The notes under the pieces are model-generated. The model was not told the origin of the DNA. It saw only the letters and a list, made by a program, of their open reading frames with translations, and searched no databases. A program made the translations under genes and the position numbers. From Bin52 sp965213935 (GTDB lineage: Bacteria; Pseudomonadota; Alphaproteobacteria; Thalassobaculales; Thalassobaculaceae), in assembly GCA_965213935.1 (NCBI GenBank), contig CBDCAO010000012.1, forward strand, positions 1,302,001 to 1,366,000: DNA of 64,000 nucleotides, given 5' to 3'. Below, piece by piece: positions 1-9,240 of this stretch (its first letter is position 1; every line of letters begins with the position of its first letter).

Positions 1-2
1 GG

Positions 3-266
3 GGCCCGTCGCGCGAGGTGACCTTCCCGGGCTTCACACTGTCGGTGGGGGAAATGGTGGATGCGCTCAAGGCGGTGGCCGGGAACGAGATCGCCGGGCG
101 CATCGACTGGAGTGCCGATCCGTTCATCCAAGCCATCGTCGACGGCTGGCCGCCCGAGTTCGACACCGACAAGGCCGATGCCCTCGGCCTTGTCCGCGAC
201 CACTCCATGGAGGACGTGATCCGGGCGTTCATCGAGGACGATCTCGACGCCGCACCACCGGCGTGA
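3..266 (+). CDS. C-terminal end of a NAD-dependent epimerase/dehydratase, D-erythronate dehydrogenase-like (partial)
   Basis: The frame is open from the first bases of the window, so this is the 3' end of a gene that begins upstream. The 87 visible residues resemble the tail of DenD-type SDR proteins, which oxidise D-erythronate or similar four-carbon sugar acids with NAD. The features that suggest this are a segment reading GEMVDALKAVAG and an acidic C-terminus containing FDTDKADALGL and IRAFIEDDL, typical of the substrate-lobe end of the family. The Rossmann motif and catalytic YxxxK lie outside the window. The family assignment is from recall and only the SDR-epimerase tail is reasonably sure. 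The gene converges on exonuclease III, with 9 bases between the two stops. Confidence 0.55.
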   Translation, partial: GPSREVTFPGFTLSVGEMVDALKAVAGNEIAGRIDWSADPFIQAIVDGWPPEFDTDKADALGLVRDHSMEDVIRAFIEDDLDAAPPA

Positions 267-275
267 CCCGGATCC

Positions 276-1064
276 TCAGGCGAGGTCGGTGACCACCGGC
301 GCGTGATCGGAGGTCCGCTCCCAGCCGCGCGCCTCGCGGTGAACGAAGCCGCCGGAAATCCGTGATGCCAGGTCCGGCGTCACCCAGATGTGATCGAGCC
401 GCAGCCCGCGATCGGAGACCGTCCAGTCCCGCGCCCTGTAGCTCCACCACGAGTAGACCCGTTCCGGCTCGGGGATCACGTGACGTGTGGTGTCGATCCA
501 GCCGAGCGACGACCGCACCGTCGCGAGCCGCTCGGTTTCGACCGGGGTGTGGCTCACGATCTTCAGCATCTGCCGGTGGGACCACACGTCGTGCTCGAAC
601 GGCGCGATGTTGAGGTCTCCGGTCAGCACCAGGTCACGGCCCCCCGGCCTGTTGGTCCTGAACCACTCGGCCATCTCGTCGAGGAACCGCAGCTTGTGGT
701 CGAACTTGTCATTGACCTCCGGATCGGGAGTATTGCCACCCGACGGCACGTAGAAGTTGTGCAGCTCGATCCCGTCCTCGAGCAGCACCGACAGGTGGCG
801 GCTGTCGTCGCGCCCGACCCAGTCGAGGGCCACGGTCGAGGAAAACGGCCGGCGCGCGATGATCGCGACACCGTTGTAGCCCTTCATGCCTCTGGCCGCG
901 ATGTGGGGATAGCCAGCGTCGATCAGCTCGAAATGCGGAAATTTGTCGTCCGGGCACTTGGTCTCCTGCAGGCACAGCACGTCGGGCGACAGCTCCCCGA
1001 GCAGCCTGATCACCAGCGGCAGGCGCAGCCGGACGGAATTGACGTTCCAGGTAACGATCCTCAT
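276..1064 (-). CDS. xth: Exodeoxyribonuclease III
   Basis: Cytosolic AP endonuclease and 3'-5' exonuclease of base-excision repair, 262 residues, the usual size of XthA. It begins with the hallmark MRIVTWNVNSVRLRL. It has the metal-binding LCLQETK segment, GYNGVAIIARR, the active-site DLNIAP near residue 155 and the C-terminal SDHAPVV with the catalytic Asp and His. The open frame runs upstream to 1445, but homology begins exactly at the ATG at 1064, so that start is chosen. The next gene upstream ends at 1091 on the same strand, so the two may share a transcript. Confidence 0.93.
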   Translation of the reverse strand: MRIVTWNVNSVRLRLPLVIRLLGELSPDVLCLQETKCPDDKFPHFELIDAGYPHIAARGMKGYNGVAIIARRPFSSTVALDWVGRDDSRHLSVLLEDGIELHNFYVPSGGNTPDPEVNDKFDHKLRFLDEMAEWFRTNRPGGRDLVLTGDLNIAPFEHDVWSHRQMLKIVSHTPVETERLATVRSSLGWIDTTRHVIPEPERVYSWWSYRARDWTVSDRGLRLDHIWVTPDLASRISGGFVHREARGWERTSDHAPVVTDLA

Positions 1065-1090
1065 GGGCGTGGTCCCGATTGTACAGGCCG

Positions 1091-2137
1091 TCAGCTTTCG
1101 CGCGCTTCCCGCCACAGCCCGAGCCGCTCCTGGGCGGCACGGTCGGAGAAGCTGAACAGGACCGCATCTTCGCCCCCGGCCCGATGCACGGAACGCATCC
1201 AGCTGGGCACTATGAAGATGTCGCGCGGCCCCCAGCGAAACCGCTGTCCGTCGATCTCGGTCTCGCCCGTACCTTCGACACAGGCATACACCGTGGCGTC
1301 CGTCGACCGGTACCCGGTCCCGGAAAACCCGGCGGGCAGCAGTTGCATGAACGTGGCCATGGTCGGCAACGCATGATCGCCGGTCAGGGGATTGACATAC
1401 TTCATGCGCAGGCCGTGGCACGGGTCCCATTCCGACGTCCGGCACAGGGCGTCGAGAGCGTCGCGGGTGCGCAGATAGGGGTAGTTGAAGACCGGGGACG
1501 ACAGGGCGCCCGGCTCCTGGTCCACCGGCAGCAGGCCACTGCCGTAGCGTGCCAGCGCATCGCCGGCCGGACGCGACACCTGCTGTTCGTCCCGTTCGCC
1601 CTGTTCGGCGAAGGAGGCATCGAACAGCGACACGATGGGGATATCAAGCCCGTCGAGCCAGATCATCGGGTCCGAACTCTCGTTGCCGTGGTCGTGCCAG
1701 GTCCAGTGCGCGGTGGTGACGAAATCCCCTGGCTGCATCACGGTGCGTTCGCCGTCCACGGCCGTGTAGGCCCCGTTGCCCTCGACCACGAACCGCAGCG
1801 CCGTCTGGCTGTGCCTGTGGCTCGGCGCCACCTCTCCGGGGAGGATCAGCTGCAGCCCGGCATACAGCGACCGGGTGATGCGGGACATGCCCGGCATCCC
1901 GGGGTTTTCGAGCACGAGCACCCGGCGCTCCGCCTCCTTCGCGGTGATGACGTCTCCCGCCTCCATGACCAGTGGCCGGACCGCATCGTATCGCCACAGC
2001 GCCGGAACGCAGGGGGTCTGCGGCTCGCGGGAGACCAGGGTGGCCATCACGTCCCACAGCGGCGCCATGTCCAGGCCGCGCAGCCGGGTGCGGAATTCGT
2101 CATCGTCCGCCCGTGTCGCCGGGATTGCCTCGTTCAT
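1091..2137 (-). CDS. Gentisate 1,2-dioxygenase (cupin ring-cleavage dioxygenase)
   Basis: A bicupin of 348 residues, the normal length for gentisate 1,2-dioxygenase, which opens gentisate to maleylpyruvate using Fe(II). Motifs include ERRVLVLENPG, the first-cupin metal site HRHSQTALRFVVEG, and WTWHDHG with a further histidine ligand, followed by a second cupin ending GPRDIFIVPSW. The ATG at 2137 overlaps the ftsY stop by four bases (ATGA), so translation is probably coupled to ftsY. That is odd company for a catabolic enzyme, and no maleylpyruvate isomerase or fumarylpyruvate hydrolase is visible nearby. Salicylate or 1-hydroxy-2-naphthoate dioxygenases share the fold, so the substrate is not certain. 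Confidence 0.85.
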   Translation of the reverse strand: MNEAIPATRADDDEFRTRLRGLDMAPLWDVMATLVSREPQTPCVPALWRYDAVRPLVMEAGDVITAKEAERRVLVLENPGMPGMSRITRSLYAGLQLILPGEVAPSHRHSQTALRFVVEGNGAYTAVDGERTVMQPGDFVTTAHWTWHDHGNESSDPMIWLDGLDIPIVSLFDASFAEQGERDEQQVSRPAGDALARYGSGLLPVDQEPGALSSPVFNYPYLRTRDALDALCRTSEWDPCHGLRMKYVNPLTGDHALPTMATFMQLLPAGFSGTGYRSTDATVYACVEGTGETEIDGQRFRWGPRDIFIVPSWMRSVHRAGGEDAVLFSFSDRAAQERLGLWREARES

Positions 2138-3114
2138 GCCCCACCTCCTTCTCCCGGGCCATCCGTCGCCTCGTCGAGCCCCATCAGGCCGCGCGCAAAG
2201 GCGAGATGATCGAACGGGCGCAAGTCCTCGGGCCCCTCGCCGAGTCCGACCGCATGCACCGGCAGTCCGAACTCCTGCGCCAGTGCCACCACCACCCCGC
2301 CCCGGGTCGACCCGTCGAGCTTGGTCACGACAAGACCACTGACATCGACCATCTCCCGGAACACGGCAACCTGACTCCGGGCATTCTGGCCCACGGTTCC
2401 GTCCAGGACCAGCAGGCAGTCGTGCGGCGCGTCGGGACACTGCCTGCGAATGACCCGCACCATCTTGGCGAGTTCGTCCATCAGTTCGGTACGGTTCTGC
2501 AGCCGGCCGGCCGTATCGATCAGCAGCACGTCGGTCTGCCCGGCCCGGGCGCTCTCGAGCGCATCCCACACCAGTCCCGACGGATCGGTCCCCCGGGGCC
2601 GGGAAACCACGGTCGCGCCGGCCCGTTCACCCCACACCTCAATCTGTTCGATCGCTGCGGCACGGAAGGTATCACCGGCAGCGAGGCAGACCGACAGGCC
2701 CTGTGCACCCCACTGGGCGGCCAGCTTCCCGATGGTCGTGGTCTTGCCGCTGCCGTTGACCCCGCAGACCAGGATGACATGCGGCTTGCGTTCCGGCCGC
2801 GCTACCAGCGGCTGCGCCACCGGCTCGAGGATGCCAGCGATGTCGCGGGCAAAGGACGCCCGGATCTCGAGATCGGTCACCCGCCGGTCGAACCGCTCCC
2901 TGCGGAGTCCGGCAACCAGGCGCGCCGCGCAGTCGGTTCCGAGGTCGGCGGTGATCAACAGGTCCTCGAGTTCCTCGAGCATAGCCTCGTCGAGCCGCCT
3001 GTCGGACACCAGTGCCACAATGTCACGGGTGATCCTGCCGGACGTGCGTTCAAGCCCCGACCGGATCCGCCACCACAGACCCCGTCGCCCTGCGCCCGAC
3101 GTCGCGTCGCTCAT
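2134..3114 (-). CDS. ftsY: Signal recognition particle receptor FtsY
   Basis: SRP receptor GTPase that docks ribosome–nascent-chain–SRP complexes at the inner membrane, 326 residues. The N domain holds LEELEDLLITADLG. The G domain carries the P-loop GVNGSGKTTTIGKLA, the insertion-box stretch GDTFRAAAIEQ, DTAGR and TKLDGSTRGG. The long acidic A domain of E. coli FtsY is absent, as in many alphaproteobacteria. It starts inside the mtaB stop (ATGA, 3111–3114) and its own stop overlaps the dioxygenase start, so three genes are translationally chained. Confidence 0.96.
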   Translation of the reverse strand: MSDATSGAGRRGLWWRIRSGLERTSGRITRDIVALVSDRRLDEAMLEELEDLLITADLGTDCAARLVAGLRRERFDRRVTDLEIRASFARDIAGILEPVAQPLVARPERKPHVILVCGVNGSGKTTTIGKLAAQWGAQGLSVCLAAGDTFRAAAIEQIEVWGERAGATVVSRPRGTDPSGLVWDALESARAGQTDVLLIDTAGRLQNRTELMDELAKMVRVIRRQCPDAPHDCLLVLDGTVGQNARSQVAVFREMVDVSGLVVTKLDGSTRGGVVVALAQEFGLPVHAVGLGEGPEDLRPFDHLAFARGLMGLDEATDGPGEGGGA

Positions 3115-4370
3115 CGCAACACGGTTCCGAGCAGCCGTTCGCCACGCCTCGCGTTGACCACCGCTTCGACAATGCTCCCCGGAACGGGATTGTCCCCGGT
3201 CTCGAGCACGAGATAGTGCTCGGTACGACCGGTTCCGTCGCGCTCGACCAGCATCCGTTCCCGACGGCCGATCCTGTGCTCGAGGTGGGATGCGAGCATC
3301 GCCGATCCGGCTCGGCGCAACCTGCGCGCACGCTCGCGCCGGAGCACCACCGGGACCTGCGGCATGCGAGCCGCCGGAACCCCGGGGCGCGCCGAGAACG
3401 GGAACACGTGCAGGTGCGTCAGTCCGGCCTCGCCCACCAGGTCGAGAGTGGCGCGAAACATGTCATCGGTTTCGGTCGGAAACCCCGCGATCAGGTCGGC
3501 TCCCAGCGTGATGTCCGGACGCAGGTGCCGCAGCCGGCGCGCCAGCGACAGCACGTCGCGGCGCGAATGCCGCCGCTTCATGCGCTTCAGGATCAGGTCG
3601 TGGCCGGCCTGGATGCTGAGATGGACATGGGGCATCAGCCGAGGCTCCTCGGCAACCAGCCGGAGCAGATCCGGGTCGATCGCGGCCGGATCAAGCGAGG
3701 TCAGTCGCAGCCGCGGCAGGTCACGGACGGCCGTGCACAGCCGCCACACCATGTCGCCGAGCCGCGGTGTCCCGGTCATGTCCCGACCCCAGGACGCGAT
3801 ATCGACACCGGTCAGCACCAGTTCCCGGTACCCGCTGTCCACCAGGCTCCGTGCCTGGCGGATGATGGTCCCGACGGGTAGCGAGCGGCTGTTGCCACGT
3901 CCGAACGGAATGGTACAGAAGGTACACCGGTGATCGCAGCCCTGCTGGACCTGGAGGTATCCCCGCACCCGGCCTTCGAGCCCATCGACGGTCGGTGGCG
4001 GCGCATCGTCGCGCTCCATCACGTCGGAGACCAGCATCCGTTCCGAACCGCACCAGGTTCCGGCCCTGAGTTTCTCCCGGTTGCCCACCACCCGGTCGAC
4101 CTCCGGCATTTCGGCAAACCGGGCGGGAGCGATCTGCGCCGCGCAGCCAGTAACCACGATCTCGGCGTCCGGATCGCTTCGCCTGGCCCGGCGAATGGCC
4201 TGGCGCGCCTGGCGTTCCGCCTCGGCGGTCACCGCGCAGGTATTGAACACGATGCGCCCTCCCGCACCCTGCCTGGCAAGGTGGCGGCGGATGACTTCCG
4301 ATTCCAGGCTGTTGAGCCGGCAGCCAAAGGTCTCGATGCGGTCGGCAGGACTGTGCATGCGGCGAGACAT
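3111..4370 (-). CDS. mtaB: tRNA t6A37 methylthiotransferase MtaB
   Basis: Radical-SAM enzyme that converts t6A37 to ms2t6A in tRNAs reading ANN codons, 419 residues. The N-terminal UPF0004 domain starts IETFGCRLNSLESEV with one cluster cysteine, followed by NTCAVT and GCAAQ. The radical-SAM motif is CDHRCTFCTIP and a TRAM-like C-terminal part follows. The frame opens at 4394, but the ATG at 4370 has a GGGAG Shine–Dalgarno about six bases upstream, so it is preferred; 4358 is an alternative. It sits between dapF and ftsY, a recurrent alphaproteobacterial arrangement. Confidence 0.93.
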   Translation of the reverse strand: MSRRMHSPADRIETFGCRLNSLESEVIRRHLARQGAGGRIVFNTCAVTAEAERQARQAIRRARRSDPDAEIVVTGCAAQIAPARFAEMPEVDRVVGNREKLRAGTWCGSERMLVSDVMERDDAPPPTVDGLEGRVRGYLQVQQGCDHRCTFCTIPFGRGNSRSLPVGTIIRQARSLVDSGYRELVLTGVDIASWGRDMTGTPRLGDMVWRLCTAVRDLPRLRLTSLDPAAIDPDLLRLVAEEPRLMPHVHLSIQAGHDLILKRMKRRHSRRDVLSLARRLRHLRPDITLGADLIAGFPTETDDMFRATLDLVGEAGLTHLHVFPFSARPGVPAARMPQVPVVLRRERARRLRRAGSAMLASHLEHRIGRRERMLVERDGTGRTEHYLVLETGDNPVPGSIVEAVVNARRGERLLGTVLR

Positions 4371-4417
4371 GGCCGCTCCCGATGCGAAACGCAAGGGTGG
4401 TGTCGCGTCGCCCCGGC

Positions 4418-5257
4418 TTACGGCGCCCGGCCGGCTTCAAGCGCTTCGAGGTCGACGGTGCCGGTGAAGCTCCGCACGGTCGGGCCGGTCATCTCGACAC
4501 GGCCATCCGGCATCCACTCGATTTCGAGTACGCCGCCGTCGAGCACGACCTCGGCGCAGCGGGCGGCGAGCGAGCGGCGGACGGCCGCAACCACGACCGC
4601 ACATGCGCCCGACCCGCAGGCCAGGGTCTCGCCTGCCCCGCGTTCCCAGACCCGGGTCCGCAGCCGGGTGGGGCTCTCGACGGTGACGAACTCGATGTTG
4701 GCTCCTTCAGGAAACAGCGGGTTGCGCTCGAGTTCCGGTCCCAGTTCCCCGACTGCAATCTGCTCGACATCGGGAACGAAGAACACGGCGTGGGGATTGC
4801 CCATGCTCACGCAGCAGCACGCCGCGAGATCGATATCGGACACCGGGACTGCCAGGGTGTCGTGGGCATGGGCGAGCGGAATGTCCCGCCAGCCCAGCAG
4901 CGGGGTTCCCATGTCGACGGAAATGCGCCCGTCCGGTCGGCGCCGGCAACGGAGCGGCCCGACGACGGTCTCGATCGTTACCTCGGTTGCAGCACCCATC
5001 AGCAGGTCGGCAACACATCGGGTTCCGTTGCCACAGGCCTCGGCCTGGCCGCCGTCCGGGTTGTGGATCACCAGCCTCGCATGGCCCTCGCCCTCGGCCG
5101 GAAGGATTGTGAGAAGCTGGTCGAACCCGATGCCGCGCCGCCGGTCGCCAAGTGCGCACACGTCACGGCGCTCGAGCACGAACGGGTTGGCACGCGCATC
5201 GATGATCACGAAGTCGTTTCCCAGTCCGTGCATCTTGGTGAAGGGAAGCTGTCGCAT
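4418..5257 (-). CDS. dapF: Diaminopimelate epimerase
   Basis: Converts LL-DAP to meso-DAP for lysine and peptidoglycan synthesis, in the cytosol. About 279 residues. The N-terminal signature FTKMHGLGNDFVIIDAR is present. The two catalytic cysteines lie in EACGNGTRC and ACGSGACA. A GTG four codons further upstream (5269) is possible, but homology begins at MRQLPFTKMHG. It is followed by mtaB 47 bases downstream and preceded by lptE 29 bases upstream, all on the minus strand. Confidence 0.95.
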   Translation of the reverse strand: MRQLPFTKMHGLGNDFVIIDARANPFVLERRDVCALGDRRRGIGFDQLLTILPAEGEGHARLVIHNPDGGQAEACGNGTRCVADLLMGAATEVTIETVVGPLRCRRRPDGRISVDMGTPLLGWRDIPLAHAHDTLAVPVSDIDLAACCCVSMGNPHAVFFVPDVEQIAVGELGPELERNPLFPEGANIEFVTVESPTRLRTRVWERGAGETLACGSGACAVVVAAVRRSLAARCAEVVLDGGVLEIEWMPDGRVEMTGPTVRSFTGTVDLEALEAGRAP

Positions 5258-5286
5258 GACACTGTCCACGGGGGTGCCCGGCCGCG

Positions 5287-5805
5287 TCAGTCGCAGCCGT
5301 GCCGCGTGCGGAGAAACAGGCTCAACCGGGTGTGGATGTTGCGGGCCACTTCGCGCGCGGCACGGATGCGGGTGGCCCGTTCGGCGCTCATGTTCGCAAA
5401 TCCCGACTCGACGATATTGAAGGCTGCCGCTGCCGAAGCGCGCCCCTTGTCGAGGATCTCTCCGCTTTCCCGGTCGCGCAGCGTGTAGCGGGCCGACACC
5501 CTGACGCGGGAGAAGGTTGACGCCGCATCACGACGGATCACGAGTTGGGACAACGACTCGTCCACCACCACCACGAGCGTGTAGAGCGGCACGCGTGTCT
5601 CTGCCGAGGGGTTCAGGCGATCACGCAGATCGTTGCGCAGGACCTGTCCGATCCGGTCGTCGATCCGGGCGACCTCGATGGCGGCGCCTCCGGATACCGC
5701 TTGCGTCCCGCCGCAGGACCGCTTGTCGTAGAGCGGGGAGAAACCGCACCCGGCCAGCACGGCCGCGACGACGGCCAGTACGGCAGCGTGAGGCCTACAC
5801 CACAA
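5287..5805 (-). CDS. lptE: LPS-assembly lipoprotein LptE
   Basis: Small outer-membrane lipoprotein that plugs the LptD barrel during LPS export, 172 residues. The N-terminal signal has the lipobox LAGC at residues 18–21, followed by GFSPLYD, a common start for mature LptE in this group. The start overlaps the end of leuS by 11 bases. In most alphaproteobacteria holA (DNA polymerase III delta) follows lptE; here dapF follows instead. The call rests on lipobox, length and position after leuS, since LptE sequences diverge strongly. Confidence 0.85.
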   Translation of the reverse strand: MWCRPHAAVLAVVAAVLAGCGFSPLYDKRSCGGTQAVSGGAAIEVARIDDRIGQVLRNDLRDRLNPSAETRVPLYTLVVVVDESLSQLVIRRDAASTFSRVRVSARYTLRDRESGEILDKGRASAAAAFNIVESGFANMSAERATRIRAAREVARNIHTRLSLFLRTRHGCD

Positions 5806-8389
5806 GGTTCACCACCCGGTTGGGTACGACGATGATCCGGCGCGGTTTGGCACCGTCGAGATACCGCTGCACATTCGAGACTTCGAGCGCGCTCTGTCGC
5901 ACGGTCTCTTCGGAACTGTCGCGCGGCGCATGGATGGTTCCGCGCAGCCTGCCATTGACCTGGACGGCGATACTGACCAGCTCATCGGCAACCAGCTCCT
6001 CGTCGAACGAGGGCCAGGGCACGAGTCGCAGCATGCCCTCGCCGCCCAGCCGCTCCCACAGCTCCTCGGCGATATGCGGCGTCATCGGTTCGATCAGTCG
6101 CAACAGCGTCTCGTAGCCGTGCCGCACCATCCAGGCCTCTCCGGGCCCGGACAGGGGGGCGGCGGCCAGCGCATTGCTGAGTTCGCGGATGAAGGCGACG
6201 GAACTGTTGAACCGCCAGCGTTCGACGCTCTCGCCGACGGCCCTGATCGTCTTGTGAATTCGCCGTTCGAGCTCCTGCGCCTCGGCGGAAATCCGCCCGG
6301 GACGCGGCGAACCGTGCGGAGGTGCCACGCCGGCCAGTTCGATCACCGACCGCCACAGCCGGTTCAGGTAGCGGAACGCGCCCTCGATCCCGGCCTCGGT
6401 CCATTCGAGATCGCGTTCGGGGGGAGAATCGGACAGCATGAACAGTCGTGCCGTGTCCGCTCCATAGCTTGCGATGATCGCCTCGGGGTCGATGACGTTG
6501 CGGCGCGACTTGCTCATCTTCTCGACCCGTCCGACCTCTACCGGCGTGCCACTGTCGACGGTCACCACGGTCCCGTCGGACTGCCGGCGCACCTGGTCGG
6601 GAAACAGCCAGCCGGACCCGTCGCGGTAGGTCTCGTGACAGACCATGCCCTGGGTCATCAGGCCCGCAAACGGCTCGTCGATGTCGAGGTAGCCGCGCCT
6701 GCGCAGGGCGCGGGTGAAGAACCGCGAATAGAGCAGGTGCATGACCGCATGTTCGATGCCACCGATGTATTGGTCGACCGGGAGCCAGTACCGTGCGGCC
6801 TCGCGTCCGAACGCGCTGTCTTCCGCAAGATCGCAGAACCGGGCGAAGTACCAGGACGATTCGAAGAAGGTGTCGAAGGTGTCGGTCTCGCGGGTGGCGG
6901 TACCGCCGCACGCGGGGCAGGCCGTGTGCTTCCATGTCGGATGCCGGTCGAGCGGGTTGCCCGGCTCGCCGAACTCGACGTCGTCGGGCAGGGTGACCGG
7001 CAGGTCCGCGTCGGGCACGGGAACCACGCCGCACGCCGCGCAGTGGATCACCGGGATCGGGCAGCCCCAGTATCGTTGCCGGGACACCCCCCAGTCACGC
7101 AGCCGCCAGGTCACGGACCGGGCGCCGTGACCGGTTTCTTCCAGTCGCCGCGACATGGCCTCCTTGGCCTCGTCGACCGACAGACCGTCGAGGAAGCGGG
7201 AATTGTAGATCGAACCCGGGCCCGTCCACGCCTCGTCCCCGATCGCGAAGCCGCCGGCGTCGGCGTCGGGTGGCAACACCACGGGCAGGACCGGCAGACC
7301 GTAGGCGTGGGCAAACTCGAGGTCGCGCTGGTCGTGGGCGGGACAGCCGAAAATAGCGCCGGTTCCATACTCCATGAGCACGAAGTTGGCGACGTAGATC
7401 GGCAGTTCCAGACCCTCGACAAAGGGATGCAGGGCAACGAGACCGGTGTCGTAGCCCCGTTTCTCGGCCCGTTCGATCTCGGCCTCGCTGGTGCTCATCC
7501 GGTTGCACTCGGCCACGAACCCGGCGAGCTCCGGGTCCCTCGCTGCCAGGGCGGCCGCCAGCGGATGGTTTGCGGCAATCGCACAGAAAGACGCACCGAA
7601 CAGGGTGTCGTGGCGCGTGGTAAAGACCTCGAGCGCCTCGTCCCGGCCAGACACCGGGAAGCGGATCAGCGCTCCTTCCGACCGGCCGATCCAGTTGTGC
7701 TGCATGAGCCTGACCCGTTCGGGCCAGCGTTCCAGCTGCGCCGTGGCCGCGAGCAGGTCCTCCGCATAGGCGGTTATCCTGAGGAACCACTGCGACAGAA
7801 GCCGCTTTTCCACCAGGGCCCCTGATCGCCAGCCGCGCCCGTCGATGACCTGCTCGTTGGCCAGTACCGTGTCCTCGACCGGGTCCCAGTTGACCCAGCT
7901 CTCGCGGCGATAGGCGAGTCCGGCATCAAGGAAGTCGAGGAACATCTTCTGTTCGTGGCGGTAATAGTCCGGCGCGCAGGTCGCAATTTCGCGCTGCCAG
8001 TCGTAGGACAGCCCCATGCCGCGCAGTTGCCCGCGCATGGTGGCGATGTTCTCCCACGTCCAGAGGGACGGATGGACCCCGCGCTCGATCGCGGCGTTCT
8101 CCGCCGGCAATCCGAACGCATCCCAGCCCATGGGGTGCAGGACGTTGAATCCCTGGGCGTGCTTGTAGCGGGCGACCAGGTCGCCCAGGGTGTAGTTGCG
8201 CACGTGACCGATGTGGATGCGTCCGGACGGATACGGAAACATCTCGAGGACATAGTACTTCGGTCGCGCCTGATCCTCGACGACGGTGAACGCACCCGCC
8301 GCTTCCCATCGCTGCTGCCAGCGGGCCTCCACGGCACGGAAGTCGTAGCGGATCGTCGATTCGCCGTTCGCTGCGGTCTGATCTGCCAT
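5795..8389 (-). CDS. leuS: Leucyl-tRNA synthetase
   Basis: Class I synthetase of 864 residues. The HIGH motif is at residues 59–62 (GRIHIGHVRN). The KMSKS loop reads VEKMSKSRRN in the last third. The large CP1 editing domain includes the TTRHDTLFGASF stretch and a cysteine-rich zinc module (CPACGG). The start MADQTAANG at 8389 is 7 bases downstream of the end of the DUF3576 gene, suggesting cotranscription. Confidence 0.97.
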   Translation of the reverse strand: MADQTAANGESTIRYDFRAVEARWQQRWEAAGAFTVVEDQARPKYYVLEMFPYPSGRIHIGHVRNYTLGDLVARYKHAQGFNVLHPMGWDAFGLPAENAAIERGVHPSLWTWENIATMRGQLRGMGLSYDWQREIATCAPDYYRHEQKMFLDFLDAGLAYRRESWVNWDPVEDTVLANEQVIDGRGWRSGALVEKRLLSQWFLRITAYAEDLLAATAQLERWPERVRLMQHNWIGRSEGALIRFPVSGRDEALEVFTTRHDTLFGASFCAIAANHPLAAALAARDPELAGFVAECNRMSTSEAEIERAEKRGYDTGLVALHPFVEGLELPIYVANFVLMEYGTGAIFGCPAHDQRDLEFAHAYGLPVLPVVLPPDADAGGFAIGDEAWTGPGSIYNSRFLDGLSVDEAKEAMSRRLEETGHGARSVTWRLRDWGVSRQRYWGCPIPVIHCAACGVVPVPDADLPVTLPDDVEFGEPGNPLDRHPTWKHTACPACGGTATRETDTFDTFFESSWYFARFCDLAEDSAFGREAARYWLPVDQYIGGIEHAVMHLLYSRFFTRALRRRGYLDIDEPFAGLMTQGMVCHETYRDGSGWLFPDQVRRQSDGTVVTVDSGTPVEVGRVEKMSKSRRNVIDPEAIIASYGADTARLFMLSDSPPERDLEWTEAGIEGAFRYLNRLWRSVIELAGVAPPHGSPRPGRISAEAQELERRIHKTIRAVGESVERWRFNSSVAFIRELSNALAAAPLSGPGEAWMVRHGYETLLRLIEPMTPHIAEELWERLGGEGMLRLVPWPSFDEELVADELVSIAVQVNGRLRGTIHAPRDSSEETVRQSALEVSNVQRYLDGAKPRRIIVVPNRVVNLVV

Positions 8390-8396
8390 TCGAACC

Positions 8397-8936
8397 CTAC
8401 CGGGACCTGCTGCCGACCCGCAGTTCGCGCGCCCGGGTCAGGATCGTATCCTCAAGCTGGCGGTCGAGCTCGGAATTCGCGGGTTCGTCGATCCAGGCGC
8501 CGGATTCCGACAGGTGCTGGCGGAACACCCTGGCCCGGATCCCGTCGGAGCGCAGCGCACGGTCGAGGATGTAGACAGTCACCTTGAACCGTTCCGACCG
8601 TCCGTCCGGGACACTGTACCATTCGGTAATGATGACACCGCCGAACGGGTCGGCCGACTGCAACGGCATGAACGCCAGCGTGTCGAGGGACGCCCGCCAC
8701 AGATAGCTGTTGACACCGACCCCCTCCACGGGCCCCGAAGACGCCTCGTCATCACCGAAGATGTCGGACAGGAACAGTCCGTCCTCGCCGAACACGCTCT
8801 GCTTTTGCTCGTAGGTCGGAATGCCGCCCGAGCCCGTACGAGGGTAGTTGTACTCGACATCGGCACCGCCGCAGCCGACCAGCAGGCCCACGGCCACGAT
8901 CGCACCGTATCCACGTAGGTATCGCTGCACCTTCAT
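8397..8936 (-). CDS. DUF3576 lipoprotein
   Basis: Predicted lipoprotein of about 179 residues with a short hydrophobic leader ending VGLLVGC, then a glycine-rich linker and a conserved-looking core (NSYLWRASLDTLAFMPL, DPFGGVIITEW). This matches DUF3576, found almost only in alphaproteobacteria and usually next to leuS and lptE as here. Function is unknown; the position suggests an envelope role. The ATG at 8936 is preferred over 8948 because it gives a tighter signal peptide. It diverges from the porin at 9241. Confidence 0.8.
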   Translation of the reverse strand: MKVQRYLRGYGAIVAVGLLVGCGGADVEYNYPRTGSGGIPTYEQKQSVFGEDGLFLSDIFGDDEASSGPVEGVGVNSYLWRASLDTLAFMPLQSADPFGGVIITEWYSVPDGRSERFKVTVYILDRALRSDGIRARVFRQHLSESGAWIDEPANSELDRQLEDTILTRARELRVGSRSR

Positions 8937-9051
8937 CGGCATTCCCATGCTGGATCTCGCACCCGTATGGATTCAGGATCGTTATGTAGCGCGTCCGTGC
9001 CGTCGGAACAATCTGACAGCTGCCACACGCCCCTGTGGCCATCCTGCACCC

Positions 9052-9071
9052 TTGTTGCAGTCGTGCAACAA
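9052..9071. promoter_or_regulatory. Perfect inverted repeat in the DUF3576/porin intergenic region
   Basis: Two 8-base arms, TTGTTGCA and TGCAACAA, flank a 4-base GTCG spacer. It lies in the 304-base region between the divergent DUF3576 and porin genes, 170 bases upstream of the porin ATG. It could be an operator or a small RNA hairpin. I saw no convincing sigma-70 pair next to it. Confidence 0.4.
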
Positions 9072-9240
9072 AAGCGGCATTCTTGCACCAGCTACGGGGC
9101 CCGCCGGCACGAACTGCCTTGCAGTCGGCGCATTTTGTCTTTAGAGCTTGGCCAAATTCGAGGGAATCTCGAACACCTGCGTACGGCGAGCTGCATCAGC
9201 GGCGACACATCATTCAGGACACACTCGGGAGAACGCACCA

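Noticed and set aside
1062..1445. N-terminal extension of exonuclease III
   Set aside because: The upstream frame is antisense-like overlap with the gentisate dioxygenase gene, and homology begins exactly at MRIVTWN.
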